This document shows positions 24,940 through 32,522 of a stretch of 48,069 nt of DNA, piece by piece (positions within the stretch are counted from its first letter, which is position 1; each line of letters begins with the position of its first letter). The notes under the pieces were generated by a model. It saw only the letters and a program-made list of their open reading frames with translations, made no database searches and was not told where the DNA came from. Origin of the DNA: an uncultured Eggerthella sp. (GTDB lineage: Bacteria; Actinomycetota; Coriobacteriia; Coriobacteriales; Eggerthellaceae). The stretch covers positions 1 through 48,069 of the forward strand of contig CAJKUH010000016.1 of assembly GCA_905203045.1 (NCBI GenBank). Reading direction: 5' to 3'. Position numbers and translations under genes: made by a program.

Positions 24940-26037
24940 ATGGAGTACCGCACGCTTCCGTGCAGTGGAGAGAAGATCAGCGTTCTTGGCCTTGGGGCGG
25001 GAAGCTTGCATAATGCCTCGGCTTCCGAAATCGAGGAAACGGTTTCCCTGGCAATCGACAAGGGAATCAACTACTTCGACTTCATTCCCAGCACCGCTGC
25101 TCCGTTGCCTGCCATCGCTAAAGGTATTGGCAGGCGCAGGAACGAAGTGTTCCTGCAGGTTCACATCGGCGCCGAATACACCAGCGGCAATTACGGTTGG
25201 ACCACCAACGTTGATCTTGCCAAGCGCGAGTTCGAGGCGCGTTTGGAGCTTTTGGGTACCGACTATGCCGATTTCGGCTTCATCCATTGCATCGACGAGG
25301 ATTCCGACTTCGATGCTGTGATGAACGGCGGCATATGGGACTATGCCTGCGAAATGAAACGCCAGGGCGTTATCAAGCACCTTGCTTTCAGCACCCATAC
25401 CGTGGGCATTGCGCGCCGTTTCCTGGAAACGGGTGAAATGGATCTGGGCATGTTCAGCATCAATCCCATGTACGACTACACCGATAGTTCTTCCTATGGC
25501 AAGGGTGCCGCCAATGAGCGCAGGGCACTGTACCAGGAATTTGAGAAGCGCGGTGTGGCCATTTCGGTGATGAAGGCCTTTGCCGGAGGTCAGCTGCTCG
25601 ATGCCCGTCTTTCGCCCTTCGGCAGGGCGCTTACCAAGCCGCAGTGCATTCAGTACGCTTTGGACAAGCCTGGCGTGGTGACGGTGCTTCCCGGTGTGCG
25701 CGGCAAGCAAGATCTGTTGGAGCTGCTCGAAGCGCTGGATACTACGCCTGAGGAAAAGGACTATTCCGAGTTGGCTAGTTTGGCACCTCAGTCGATTGAA
25801 GGCTCGTGCGTGTATTGCAACCATTGCCAACCGTGCCCTAACGGCCTGGAAATCGGCCTTATCAACAAGTACTACGACCTTGCTTGCTTGGGAGACGAGC
25901 TTGCTGCCGACCATTATCGGAACTTGGACCACGTTGCCTCGGAGTGCTCTTCGTGCGGGCACTGCGACGAACGGTGTCCCTTTGGGGTAGAACAGAGCGC
26001 TCGGATGCAGGAAATCGCCGCCTATTTCGGCGAGTAG
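24940..26037 (+). CDS. Aldo/keto reductase with two C-terminal [4Fe-4S] clusters
   Basis: 365 residues from the ATG behind GAAAGGAATG. Residues 1-285 are an aldo/keto reductase barrel. The C-terminus has two ferredoxin-type clusters: GSCVYCNHCQPCPNG and ECSSCGHCDERCPFGV. This is the COG1453-type Fe-S oxidoreductase family, likely coupling substrate turnover to ferredoxin-like electron transfer. The tetrad is degraded. Asp47 is present and a His is seen in FGFIHCID, but the Tyr position is Thr (FDFIPSTAAP) and the Lys position is His (VFLQVHIG). The protein may therefore use another chemistry. It ends the cluster, with a terminator after it. Confidence 0.9.
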   Translation: MEYRTLPCSGEKISVLGLGAGSLHNASASEIEETVSLAIDKGINYFDFIPSTAAPLPAIAKGIGRRRNEVFLQVHIGAEYTSGNYGWTTNVDLAKREFEARLELLGTDYADFGFIHCIDEDSDFDAVMNGGIWDYACEMKRQGVIKHLAFSTHTVGIARRFLETGEMDLGMFSINPMYDYTDSSSYGKGAANERRALYQEFEKRGVAISVMKAFAGGQLLDARLSPFGRALTKPQCIQYALDKPGVVTVLPGVRGKQDLLELLEALDTTPEEKDYSELASLAPQSIEGSCVYCNHCQPCPNGLEIGLINKYYDLACLGDELAADHYRNLDHVASECSSCGHCDERCPFGVEQSARMQEIAAYFGE

Positions 26038-26060
26038 AGCACCTGCGGCTTTGCAAATGA

Positions 26061-26095
26061 AACGGCCCTACTGCGGTGTACGCAGCAGGGCCGTT
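26061..26095. terminator. Bidirectional terminator between the Fe-S reductase and the radical SAM gene
   Basis: A 15-bp stem with one mismatch (AACGGCCCTACTGCG at 26061-26075, paired with CGCAGCAGGGCCGTT at 26081-26095). T-rich flanks lie on both sides, weakly on the left strand. Confidence 0.72.
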
Positions 26096-26139
26096 GTTCG
26101 TTTCGGACTTGTTTGGGTGTGCCGGGCAAACAGGATGCG

Positions 26140-26757
26140 CTAATCGATCCAGGGGCGGATGCGGTACGTTACGCCCAGCTCATCGCATATGGCTTGGCAC
26201 TGCTGTTCCTCTTCGTGGGTGATGGTGGTGCCCACTGTGCTCATTACCGCATGGGGGACGTACTTTTTCACCTCGCGTGCGAACTCAAGCATGGCGGGGA
26301 AGGCCTTTTCGCCGAATCGGCTGCGGGTAAGCTTCAGGTACTCTTCGGCGTTCGGCGTGTTAAGGCTGATGGAAACGGTGTCAACCAGGCCTTCGAACTC
26401 AGGTGCGATATCGCGTCCGTTGATGAGCGAGCCCTGGCCGTTGGTGTTCACGCGAATGGGGATGCTCCAACGACGCTTCGCCTCGGCGGCAACGCGTTTC
26501 AGCATATCGAATGCTTCAGTTGGCTCGCCAAAACCGCAGAAGACCAGCTCTTCGTATTTCGACATGTCGAATGCCTTGAACGCTTCCATAACCTCTTCGA
26601 AGCTGGGCTCGTGCTCAAGCCAAAGCGTGTCCGACTTTCCAACGGAGTCGTCGGTTTGGCGGACGCAGAACGTGCACGCGCACGAGCAGCGGTTGGTAAG
26701 GTTGACGTAGAGGCCGTTGTGAACCTCGTACAGGATGGTCATTGCTTTGTTCTTCAT
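26140..26757 (-). CDS. Radical SAM protein, TatD-associated type
   Basis: 205 residues, a short radical SAM enzyme. The cluster cysteines are Cys24, Cys28 and Cys31 (TNRCSCACTFCVR). The SAM motif is FCGFGEPTEAFD, with VNTNGQG and SISLNTPNAEEY further on. The opening VHNGLYVNLTNRCSC resembles the TatD-linked radical SAM subfamily (TIGR04038), whose reaction is unknown; no tatD gene is seen in this window. Start ATG with GAGGAG six bases upstream. It is 39 bases downstream of the pyridoxal-kinase-like gene and likely co-transcribed with it. Confidence 0.82.
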   Translation of the reverse strand: MKNKAMTILYEVHNGLYVNLTNRCSCACTFCVRQTDDSVGKSDTLWLEHEPSFEEVMEAFKAFDMSKYEELVFCGFGEPTEAFDMLKRVAAEAKRRWSIPIRVNTNGQGSLINGRDIAPEFEGLVDTVSISLNTPNAEEYLKLTRSRFGEKAFPAMLEFAREVKKYVPHAVMSTVGTTITHEEEQQCQAICDELGVTYRIRPWID

Positions 26758-26796
26758 GGAAAACTCCTCGGATTGGGGCTCGGTTGGGAGTCAGGT

Positions 26797-27624
26797 TTAA
26801 GACAGGGTATGCAGCTTCTCTTCGAAGCACAGGCCGTCGGTTGCGGGAAGATCAAGCTCGATAGAGCGCTGAACGCAGTCCTTCACAAACCGCGATGCCT
26901 TGCGTACCGATTCTTCGAACGGCACGCCGTTGACTGCGTCGGTGATGATAACGGCGGAAAACACGTCTCCTGTGCCCGAGCGCTGTCCGCCTAGGCGCGG
27001 GCCGGCTACCGTAAACGATTTACCGCCCTGCTCGCAGCAGGCGTTTACTACCATGTTTTTCTGCTCGATACCGGTAACGATAACGCGCTTCGGCCCCAGT
27101 GCGATAAGCTCACGGGCAAGGTTTAGGGCGTCGGCCGGGGTGATCGCCTCGTTGTAGGGGCGGTTTGCCAGGATGCATGCCTCGGTAAGGTTGGGGGAAA
27201 TGATGTCGGCCTTCGCAACCAGCTCGCGCATGCCCTGGCACATGGCGGGCGTGTACGTGGCATAGGGACGGCCTTCGTCTCCCATCACGGGATCCACCAT
27301 CACGATGGTCTTGGGCTCGTTGAACTCGTCGATGAAGTCAGAGACGATGCGTATTTGCTTTTCAGAGCCCAAAAAGCCCGTGCAGATGCCGTTGAAGCGC
27401 AGCCCAAGCTTCTTCCATTCCGCAATGTGCTGTTCCATATAGGGCGTGAAGTCTTGGAAGCTGAAGCTCTCAAAGCCCGTGTGGTTGGAAAGGATGGAAG
27501 TGGGCAGAACGCAGCATTGCACGCGTAGCTGGGAAATGATGGGAAGCTGAACGGCTGCCGAGCATCGCCCAAAGCCGGTGATGTCGTTTACCAGTGCTAT
27601 CTTCTTTTGGTTGTTGTGGCTCAC
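26797..27624 (-). CDS. pdxY: Pyridoxal/pyridoxamine kinase
   Basis: 275 residues in the ribokinase-like PdxK/PdxY family, which phosphorylates B6 vitamers to feed PLP salvage. The N-terminal SHNNQKKIALVNDITGFGRCSAAV, MVDPVMGDEGRPY and SPNLTEACIL blocks are typical, and GGQRSGTGDVFSAV carries the catalytic Asp in GTGD. I place the start at the GTG (27624) with GGAGCAAC upstream. A longer TTG reading at 27675 would run into the likely promoter, since TATACT is the complement of 27664-27669. The symbol pdxY is a family guess; PdxK activity cannot be excluded. Confidence 0.85.
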   Translation of the reverse strand: MSHNNQKKIALVNDITGFGRCSAAVQLPIISQLRVQCCVLPTSILSNHTGFESFSFQDFTPYMEQHIAEWKKLGLRFNGICTGFLGSEKQIRIVSDFIDEFNEPKTIVMVDPVMGDEGRPYATYTPAMCQGMRELVAKADIISPNLTEACILANRPYNEAITPADALNLARELIALGPKRVIVTGIEQKNMVVNACCEQGGKSFTVAGPRLGGQRSGTGDVFSAVIITDAVNGVPFEESVRKASRFVKDCVQRSIELDLPATDGLCFEEKLHTLS

Positions 27625-27663
27625 GGTTGTTGCTCCGATTGATGTGCTTGCTTTGTCGGTCAA

Positions 27664-27669
27664 AGTATA
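27664..27669 (-). promoter_or_regulatory. Candidate -10 box of the pdxY-type gene
   Basis: TATACT read on the minus strand, about 40 bases upstream of the chosen GTG start. No convincing -35 box is seen, because the upstream DNA is the terminator stem. Confidence 0.4.
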
Positions 27670-27672
27670 GGG

Positions 27673-27719
27673 CAAAACAACGAAAGCCCCAGCAGTATGC
27701 CGGGGCTTTCGTTGTTTTG
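27673..27719. terminator. Terminator with perfect 18-bp stem
   Basis: CAAAACAACGAAAGCCCC (27673-27690) and its exact complement (27702-27719) close an 11-base loop. GTTGTTTTG flanks give a T-rich end on either strand. It ends the 27732-28580 gene and lies just upstream of the pdxY-type promoter. Confidence 0.83.
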
Positions 27720-27731
27720 CAAAACGGCGCC

Positions 27732-28580
27732 TTATCGCAGCGTCACACCTTCGGGAAGATCTGTCGGATCGAACAGTTCCTCTTCCTGAGGCTGTTCGGG
27801 CTTCGGTGCCTCTTCTGCTGGCTTGGGCTGGCCGAACGCTTCATCGAATGCATCGAAATGCACGCGCGGCACTGCGAAGATGATGCGGGGGATTGCACCC
27901 TGGTGAGCGTCGATCCACGCCTTGAATCCTTCGATTACCTGTGCTGGCGGGAACCCTTGGCGGCCGCAGCCGAAGGCGCCTACGATAAGGGTTTCGGTTT
28001 CGTTCGCAGCGGCAATTCCCAGCAGCGTTTCGATGCGGTTTGCAAGGGTGGCGTCGCATTCCTTTTTAGAACGGTGGTTCTCAAGGGCACGCTGGCGGTT
28101 GGGCTCGGCTACTACGATGACGTTTGCCTTCTTGATGGTTCCCTCGCGGTTGAACACCACGTTTTCAAGGTAGGCAGCGCGGTCGGTGAACAGCTGGCCA
28201 CAGGCATAGCCGCGGTTCTTGTCGTGATAGGATGCCTTGATGCCCTGCAAAACGGGGTAGAGGTTGCTCTCCGAGCACAGAACCTGCTCAGGGCCGAATG
28301 AGCCGTCCGCGTAAGCGCCGCCAGGGCGCGTAAACGAAGCGGGGTCAACCAGCGTTGCGTTGCCTTCAACATTGTGGAGGGCGGAAACAGGGAACGCAGT
28401 GGTAACCGAGGTTTCGGTGGTTTCGGTCTTGGGCTCGGGCAAGGCAATGGAGCGCGCCTCGCCGTCTTCGTAAATCTTCACCGACTGGATGGCCTCTTCG
28501 GTTTCTTTGGCGAAAACGCCCTTGACGAATGAAAGGTGCTTTGCCGCTTGGGCGGCGCGTTCTTCTTTTGATGCTGGCAT
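27732..28580 (-). CDS. TIGR02452 family protein (PARG-like/macro fold)
   Basis: 282 residues. The family hallmark is LVDPASFTRPGGAYADGSFGPEQVLCSESNLYPVL, followed by GYACGQLFTDRAAYLENVVFNREG and VGAFGCGRQGFPPAQVIEGFK. This corresponds to the microbial-type PARG catalytic domain, related to poly(ADP-ribose) glycohydrolase and macro domains, so it probably acts on ADP-ribose derivatives (inference). The C-terminus, about 35 residues, is Pro/Glu-rich (PKPAEEAPKPEQPQEEE) and ends DLPEGVTLR. GAGGAACC precedes the ATG. It is a single gene with a strong terminator after it. Confidence 0.85.
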   Translation of the reverse strand: MPASKEERAAQAAKHLSFVKGVFAKETEEAIQSVKIYEDGEARSIALPEPKTETTETSVTTAFPVSALHNVEGNATLVDPASFTRPGGAYADGSFGPEQVLCSESNLYPVLQGIKASYHDKNRGYACGQLFTDRAAYLENVVFNREGTIKKANVIVVAEPNRQRALENHRSKKECDATLANRIETLLGIAAANETETLIVGAFGCGRQGFPPAQVIEGFKAWIDAHQGAIPRIIFAVPRVHFDAFDEAFGQPKPAEEAPKPEQPQEEELFDPTDLPEGVTLR

Positions 28581-28800
28581 GGTTCCTCGATTCCTGCAGG
28601 TTGACAGCTGTATGCCGTTGCTGCGTTGGTTCGCTATTTCAGTACGATTTTACGATAACCCCAGGAATGCACGGGTGCAGCGTAACCAACTTGGCATCAA
28701 ATGCGGCGTTACCCTTCTTCGCTCTTTCCCCTGTGCTCGATTCTGCTAAAGTGGAGCTACGCCAACAAACGAAGCACCAACACAGAAAGACGGCGGACCA

Positions 28801-29007
28801 ATGCGAGAAGAACGCGCTAATTTCAGATTTCTTTTGATAGCCTGCGCCTTGTTGCTGGTGGCTGCAGTGATTTCTGTTGTGTCGTTCGTTTCGCTGGTAC
28901 ATGCCGGCGATGATGCTGCTTCGGCGGCTCAAGCCCAATCGGCGTATGTTGTCGACCAAGGCGAAAGCCAAACGGACAGCTATTACGCCGAACGCTATTC
29001 ACGGTAA
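28801..29007 (+). CDS. Small single-pass membrane protein
   Basis: 68 residues: a charged N-terminus (MREERANFR), one hydrophobic helix of about 24 residues (FLLIACALLLVAAVISVVSFVSLV), then an Ala/Gln-rich and acidic tail ending in YYAERYSR. Helix polarity suggests the tail lies outside. A strong terminator begins eight bases after the stop, which supports a real transcript. TAAAGT at 28746-28751 is a weak -10 candidate; the ribosome-binding site is poor. I do not recognise the family. Confidence 0.55.
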   Translation: MREERANFRFLLIACALLLVAAVISVVSFVSLVHAGDDAASAAQAQSAYVVDQGESQTDSYYAERYSR

Positions 29008-29015
29008 AAGCTTTG

Positions 29016-29048
29016 ATCGCGGTTCCTTCCGGAGTCGCGATTTTTTTT
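29016..29048 (+). terminator. Terminator after the small membrane protein gene
   Basis: A 10-bp stem with two G-T pairs (TCGCGGTTCC at 29017-29026, with GGAGTCGCGA at 29031-29040) on a TTCC tetraloop is followed by eight T (29041-29048). The T run contains the stop codon of the convergent DUF2252 gene. Confidence 0.9.
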
Positions 29049-30504
29049 ATGCCAGTTCTCCGTTGTTCATCGCTTCAAGGAAACGTTGGTAATCTTGTTC
29101 GTTCTGATCGGCGTAAGCGCGGGAAAAGGCGCAGATAGCTTCATCGAACGTGGTGCTCTTTCCCAGGTAACCGGCAATTTCGAAACGGTTTCCCGTGCGT
29201 GCATGGGCATGCGCCAGCGTCCAGCCGCAGGCTCTGCCAATCAGTGTCAGCGTTTCAGGGTCGGCACCGTCCACATTGAACGCGCCTTTGCCGTCCCACA
29301 GCTGGCGCACATAGTAATCGTGCTTCTTGCCGTCAAGCCCCAAGATGCGTGTCCAGCCCAGCAAGATGTCGCTTGAGGTTTGCATGGCGCGCTGACCTTC
29401 TACCACACGACGGCCGTGCTCCAAATACTTCGACTTGTGCGTATAGCGTTCCAACACCGAAGCCTCGGCTTCCTTGATCTGCAGCACCAATGGGTCGGCG
29501 CTGCCGTTTCCCTCCATAACCACGATCCAGGCTCTCATGCCAACGCTGCCGACGCCTACCACTTTGCGGGCGATGTCGACGCCGCGGTATTGCTTTACCA
29601 GGTGGCGTTTTTCGGGGCTTAGGCTGGCAAGGTACCCTGAAAGAATGAGCGATATGAACGCTTCCTGTTCTTCCTCGTTAAAGGGCGGCAGAGCTCCCTT
29701 TGCGGCTTCCGCGAGCAAATCGCGCATGGGAACGATAAGGGGCGGTTGGCTTACGATGCGCAGGTTTCCGTCAACAACTTCAGTGAACTTCGAAACGGCG
29801 CGCAGGCTGTTCTTCTGGCGGGCCTTGGCCACCGTTTTCTGCGCGTTTTTAAGCTGCGGCTTCGTTATCTGCTTTGAGAGATGCGTGTACAGCGATTCCA
29901 CGTCGGCGTGGGCATACCAAACGTCCAACGTGCCCATGTCCGCGAACTGCAGCATGGCATTGCGGTAGGCGCGCATGGTGGCAAGCACCGCCGCATCACG
30001 TTGTTCTGGGGTGAAGGCGCGGTTGCGAGCGCATACCTCGATGCTTGTGGTAAGGCGCTTCACGTCCCATTCCCATGGCGCACGTGCCGTTTCGTCGAAA
30101 TCGTTGATGTCGAACACGAGCCTGCGCTCGGGCGATTGGAACAACCCGAAGTTCGACACGTGGGCATCGCCGCATGCCTGCACGATAGTGCCGGTGGTAG
30201 GGGTGTGCGAAAGATCGTTTGCCATGATAAGCGCGGCTCCACGGTAGAAGGTGAACGCGCTTGCGCTCATGCGCTCATGGCGGATGGGGACCAGTTCCTG
30301 CACCCGTGATTTCTCCTGCGATTTCAGCAGATCCACAATGTCGGGGCGCGTTGCGGGCGCTTCCCAGGTGGCATGCGAGCTTCGGGGCGTTTCCTTGCGA
30401 AGCTGCTTGCCGTGCGCCTTGCTTTCCGCTGCGGACACGCGATTGTCGAACTCGAGGTTCTTCTTGATGTTCGTGCGAACCTGATCTATCCGGTCGAAAA
30501 GCAT
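29047..30504 (-). CDS. DUF2252 family protein
   Basis: 485 residues, full length for DUF2252, a kinase-like-fold family of unknown substrate. Motifs are RMSASAFTFYRGAA, CGDAHVSNFGLF, VFDINDFDETARAPWEWDVKRL (catalytic-loop-like Asp residues) and VGVGSVGMRAWIVVMEG. AAGGAG is well placed before the ATG. It lies 16 bases after the alpha/beta hydrolase gene on the same strand and is probably co-transcribed. The stop codon overlaps the T run of the terminator of the convergent small gene, so the two transcripts collide at that point. Confidence 0.9.
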   Translation of the reverse strand: MLFDRIDQVRTNIKKNLEFDNRVSAAESKAHGKQLRKETPRSSHATWEAPATRPDIVDLLKSQEKSRVQELVPIRHERMSASAFTFYRGAALIMANDLSHTPTTGTIVQACGDAHVSNFGLFQSPERRLVFDINDFDETARAPWEWDVKRLTTSIEVCARNRAFTPEQRDAAVLATMRAYRNAMLQFADMGTLDVWYAHADVESLYTHLSKQITKPQLKNAQKTVAKARQKNSLRAVSKFTEVVDGNLRIVSQPPLIVPMRDLLAEAAKGALPPFNEEEQEAFISLILSGYLASLSPEKRHLVKQYRGVDIARKVVGVGSVGMRAWIVVMEGNGSADPLVLQIKEAEASVLERYTHKSKYLEHGRRVVEGQRAMQTSSDILLGWTRILGLDGKKHDYYVRQLWDGKGAFNVDGADPETLTLIGRACGWTLAHAHARTGNRFEIAGYLGKSTTFDEAICAFSRAYADQNEQDYQRFLEAMNNGELA

Positions 30505-30520
30505 GGCGGGCTCCTTGTCG

Positions 30521-32383
30521 TTATCCGATGCAGCGGGTGAGGAAGGCGTTGATGGCGTTCTCGTAGGCGGTGGGGCAGGCGAACGTTGACTGGCAGTGAC
30601 CTGCTGCGGGGGCGTAGAAGAATACGTTGCCTGTGGCGCCGAACGCCATATGGGGCGAAGGCTCCTGGATTTCGGCTCCTTCTTCTACGGCCGGCTGGTC
30701 AGCGAAAAGATCGGAAAGATCGTCTTCGGGATAGTCGGCAAAGGGGTCGTTTGCGGGAGCTTCCTCTTCGCCTTCGGCATCCGTTTCGTCTGCGTTGGCG
30801 TCTGCCGCACCATCGTTGTGCTCCTCGCCGTCGTTTGACTCAGGCTCGGCAGCGTTGTCGGCCTCGTCGTGCTCTTCGGCATCTGCGACGTCGATGTCGG
30901 TTTCCTCTTCCGTGTGCTCGGGTGCTGCATCGCCGATGGCCAGCTCTTTTGCCACTTCCAGGGCGGAAAGAGGTCTGGTTTCCTGTGCTTCGGGGGTTTC
31001 CGCAGCGGGTTCAGATTCGTCGTCTTGCGCGTCGGCGGCGGTGTTCGCGGAGTCGGAATCATCGGCATCGGCTTGCTCTGCTGCCAACTCTTCTGCAGGT
31101 TCGCTCTTCGTTTCCTCTGTTTCGGCCTCATCGCCTGCGACGTTTTCTTCGTCTTGCTTCGCCGCAGCGGCTTTTGCCGCCTTCTTGGCTTCCGCCTCGG
31201 CGGCTGCCTGAGCTGCTTTTTCTGCTTCAAGCAGCGCTTCTTCCTTGATATTCGCCAGGTAGGCCATTACCTCTTTTGCAGCAACGGCATCGACGATGGA
31301 AGAGATATCGCAGCCTGCTGCCATGGCGATGTACATGCCCATGTAAGGCGGGGTAGCGTTGTCTTCTTCGCCTTGCAAGATGAAGAGCGGCGTGGTGATG
31401 GAGGGCACCACCTGCAAAACGTCGGGCACTGCGATGTCGTAGCCGTCCTTCGCCTTTTCCATGGCGTAGCGGTATAGGTTAAGGGTGGGTTGCGGCTTGG
31501 CGAACCCGGTTCCCAAGCGAAGTGATGTTTCGTTCCATGCGTCGGTGTAGGCGGAATCGCTGATGATGGCGCGCACCTGAGCGGGGAAGTCGGCTTCGGC
31601 AGCGGCGAAAAGCGCTGCGGTGGCGCCCATGCCCTGGCCGTGAACGATGATTTGGGCGTCTTCGCCCGTGCGGGCAACGATCCAGCTGCACCAGGCAACC
31701 ACGTCGCGGCGCTCCAGCCAGCCAGAGCCCGTCCACGTGCCTCCGCTTTCGCCGTGGGCGCGCATGTCGACCAGCATGATGTTGCAGTCATGGGCGGCAT
31801 AAATGCGCGAAAAGGCCAGGCTGTCGCGCCAGGTTCCCGCGTAACCGTGCAGCATCAGCACCCAGGGGCGACTGCGCTTGGTGCCCGGTATCATGCGGCC
31901 GACGAGCATCGTGCCGTCATCGGAGCGCACCTGGATTTTGCGGGGGGTGCGCGCGTTTACCACCCATTCGTTTACCAACACCGCTTCGGTGCCGCGATGA
32001 AGATTGATGGCCTCTGCCTCTTCGTCGGTCAAGGTGGGGGCATCGGCTTTGATGGTTTCGATGTCGGCGGCAAGGTAGCGGCCCAGCGCATTGGCACTGT
32101 AGCGCTGCTCTTGATGGCCGAAGAAGCGGTTGATCGAGGTGCGGGCCACGATTGCCAAGATGGCAACCCCTGCCAAGCAAGCGGTTATGAGCGCAATTCC
32201 CAGGAAGAAGAAACCCATAACGTACAGCGCAACGCCCAGCACGATGAGCAGCAGCACAACGAAGAAGAAAAGGCGTTCGCGCCATTTCGAGGGTTTCGTG
32301 TACGTTGCGCCCGTTCGGTCGATAGCGGGCATGGGGATGCTGTTCTGCGTAGCGTGGTTCGTCTGTTCGTTTCGTTTGCTCAT
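30521..32383 (-). CDS. Membrane-anchored alpha/beta hydrolase with acidic insert and Gly at the nucleophile position
   Basis: 620 residues starting at MSKRNEQTNH (AAAGGCGG upstream). Residues 38-80 form two membrane helices. Residues 150-370 are an alpha/beta hydrolase core: VLMLHGYAGTW (oxyanion region), VDMRAHGES and LFILQGEEDNATPP (acid Asp341). The nucleophile elbow reads HGQGMGA, so residue 251 is Gly (GGC at 31631-31633 complement) where GxSxG needs Ser. Residues about 376-578 are an Ala/Lys/Glu helix followed by an extremely acidic low-complexity stretch. The end, NVFFYAPAAGHCQSTFACPTAYENAINAFL, supplies the expected catalytic His596 and last helix, so the domain is split by about 200 residues. 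Activity is doubtful; a binding or scaffold role is possible. It is upstream of the DUF2252 gene. Confidence 0.85.
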   Translation of the reverse strand: MSKRNEQTNHATQNSIPMPAIDRTGATYTKPSKWRERLFFFVVLLLIVLGVALYVMGFFFLGIALITACLAGVAILAIVARTSINRFFGHQEQRYSANALGRYLAADIETIKADAPTLTDEEAEAINLHRGTEAVLVNEWVVNARTPRKIQVRSDDGTMLVGRMIPGTKRSRPWVLMLHGYAGTWRDSLAFSRIYAAHDCNIMLVDMRAHGESGGTWTGSGWLERRDVVAWCSWIVARTGEDAQIIVHGQGMGATAALFAAAEADFPAQVRAIISDSAYTDAWNETSLRLGTGFAKPQPTLNLYRYAMEKAKDGYDIAVPDVLQVVPSITTPLFILQGEEDNATPPYMGMYIAMAAGCDISSIVDAVAAKEVMAYLANIKEEALLEAEKAAQAAAEAEAKKAAKAAAAKQDEENVAGDEAETEETKSEPAEELAAEQADADDSDSANTAADAQDDESEPAAETPEAQETRPLSALEVAKELAIGDAAPEHTEEETDIDVADAEEHDEADNAAEPESNDGEEHNDGAADANADETDAEGEEEAPANDPFADYPEDDLSDLFADQPAVEEGAEIQEPSPHMAFGATGNVFFYAPAAGHCQSTFACPTAYENAINAFLTRCIG

Positions 32384-32462
32384 GGTACCGCCTTTCTGAT
32401 ACCAGATTAGCGGCTGGTGCATTGCCGTGCTTGCGCATCTGTGAAAACGCATCGAAAAACGC

Positions 32463-32499
32463 GATAACCCCACGAAGAAGGGAACTCCGTGGGGTTATC
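32463..32499 (-). terminator. Terminator after the membrane-Usp gene
   Basis: A perfect 12-bp stem (GATAACCCCACG at 32463-32474, with CGTGGGGTTATC at 32488-32499) is followed on the minus strand by GCGTTTTTCG. It lies 23 bases after the stop of the gene ending at 32523. Confidence 0.78.
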
Positions 32500-32522
32500 T
32501 CTAAAGGAAGTAGGTGGAACAG

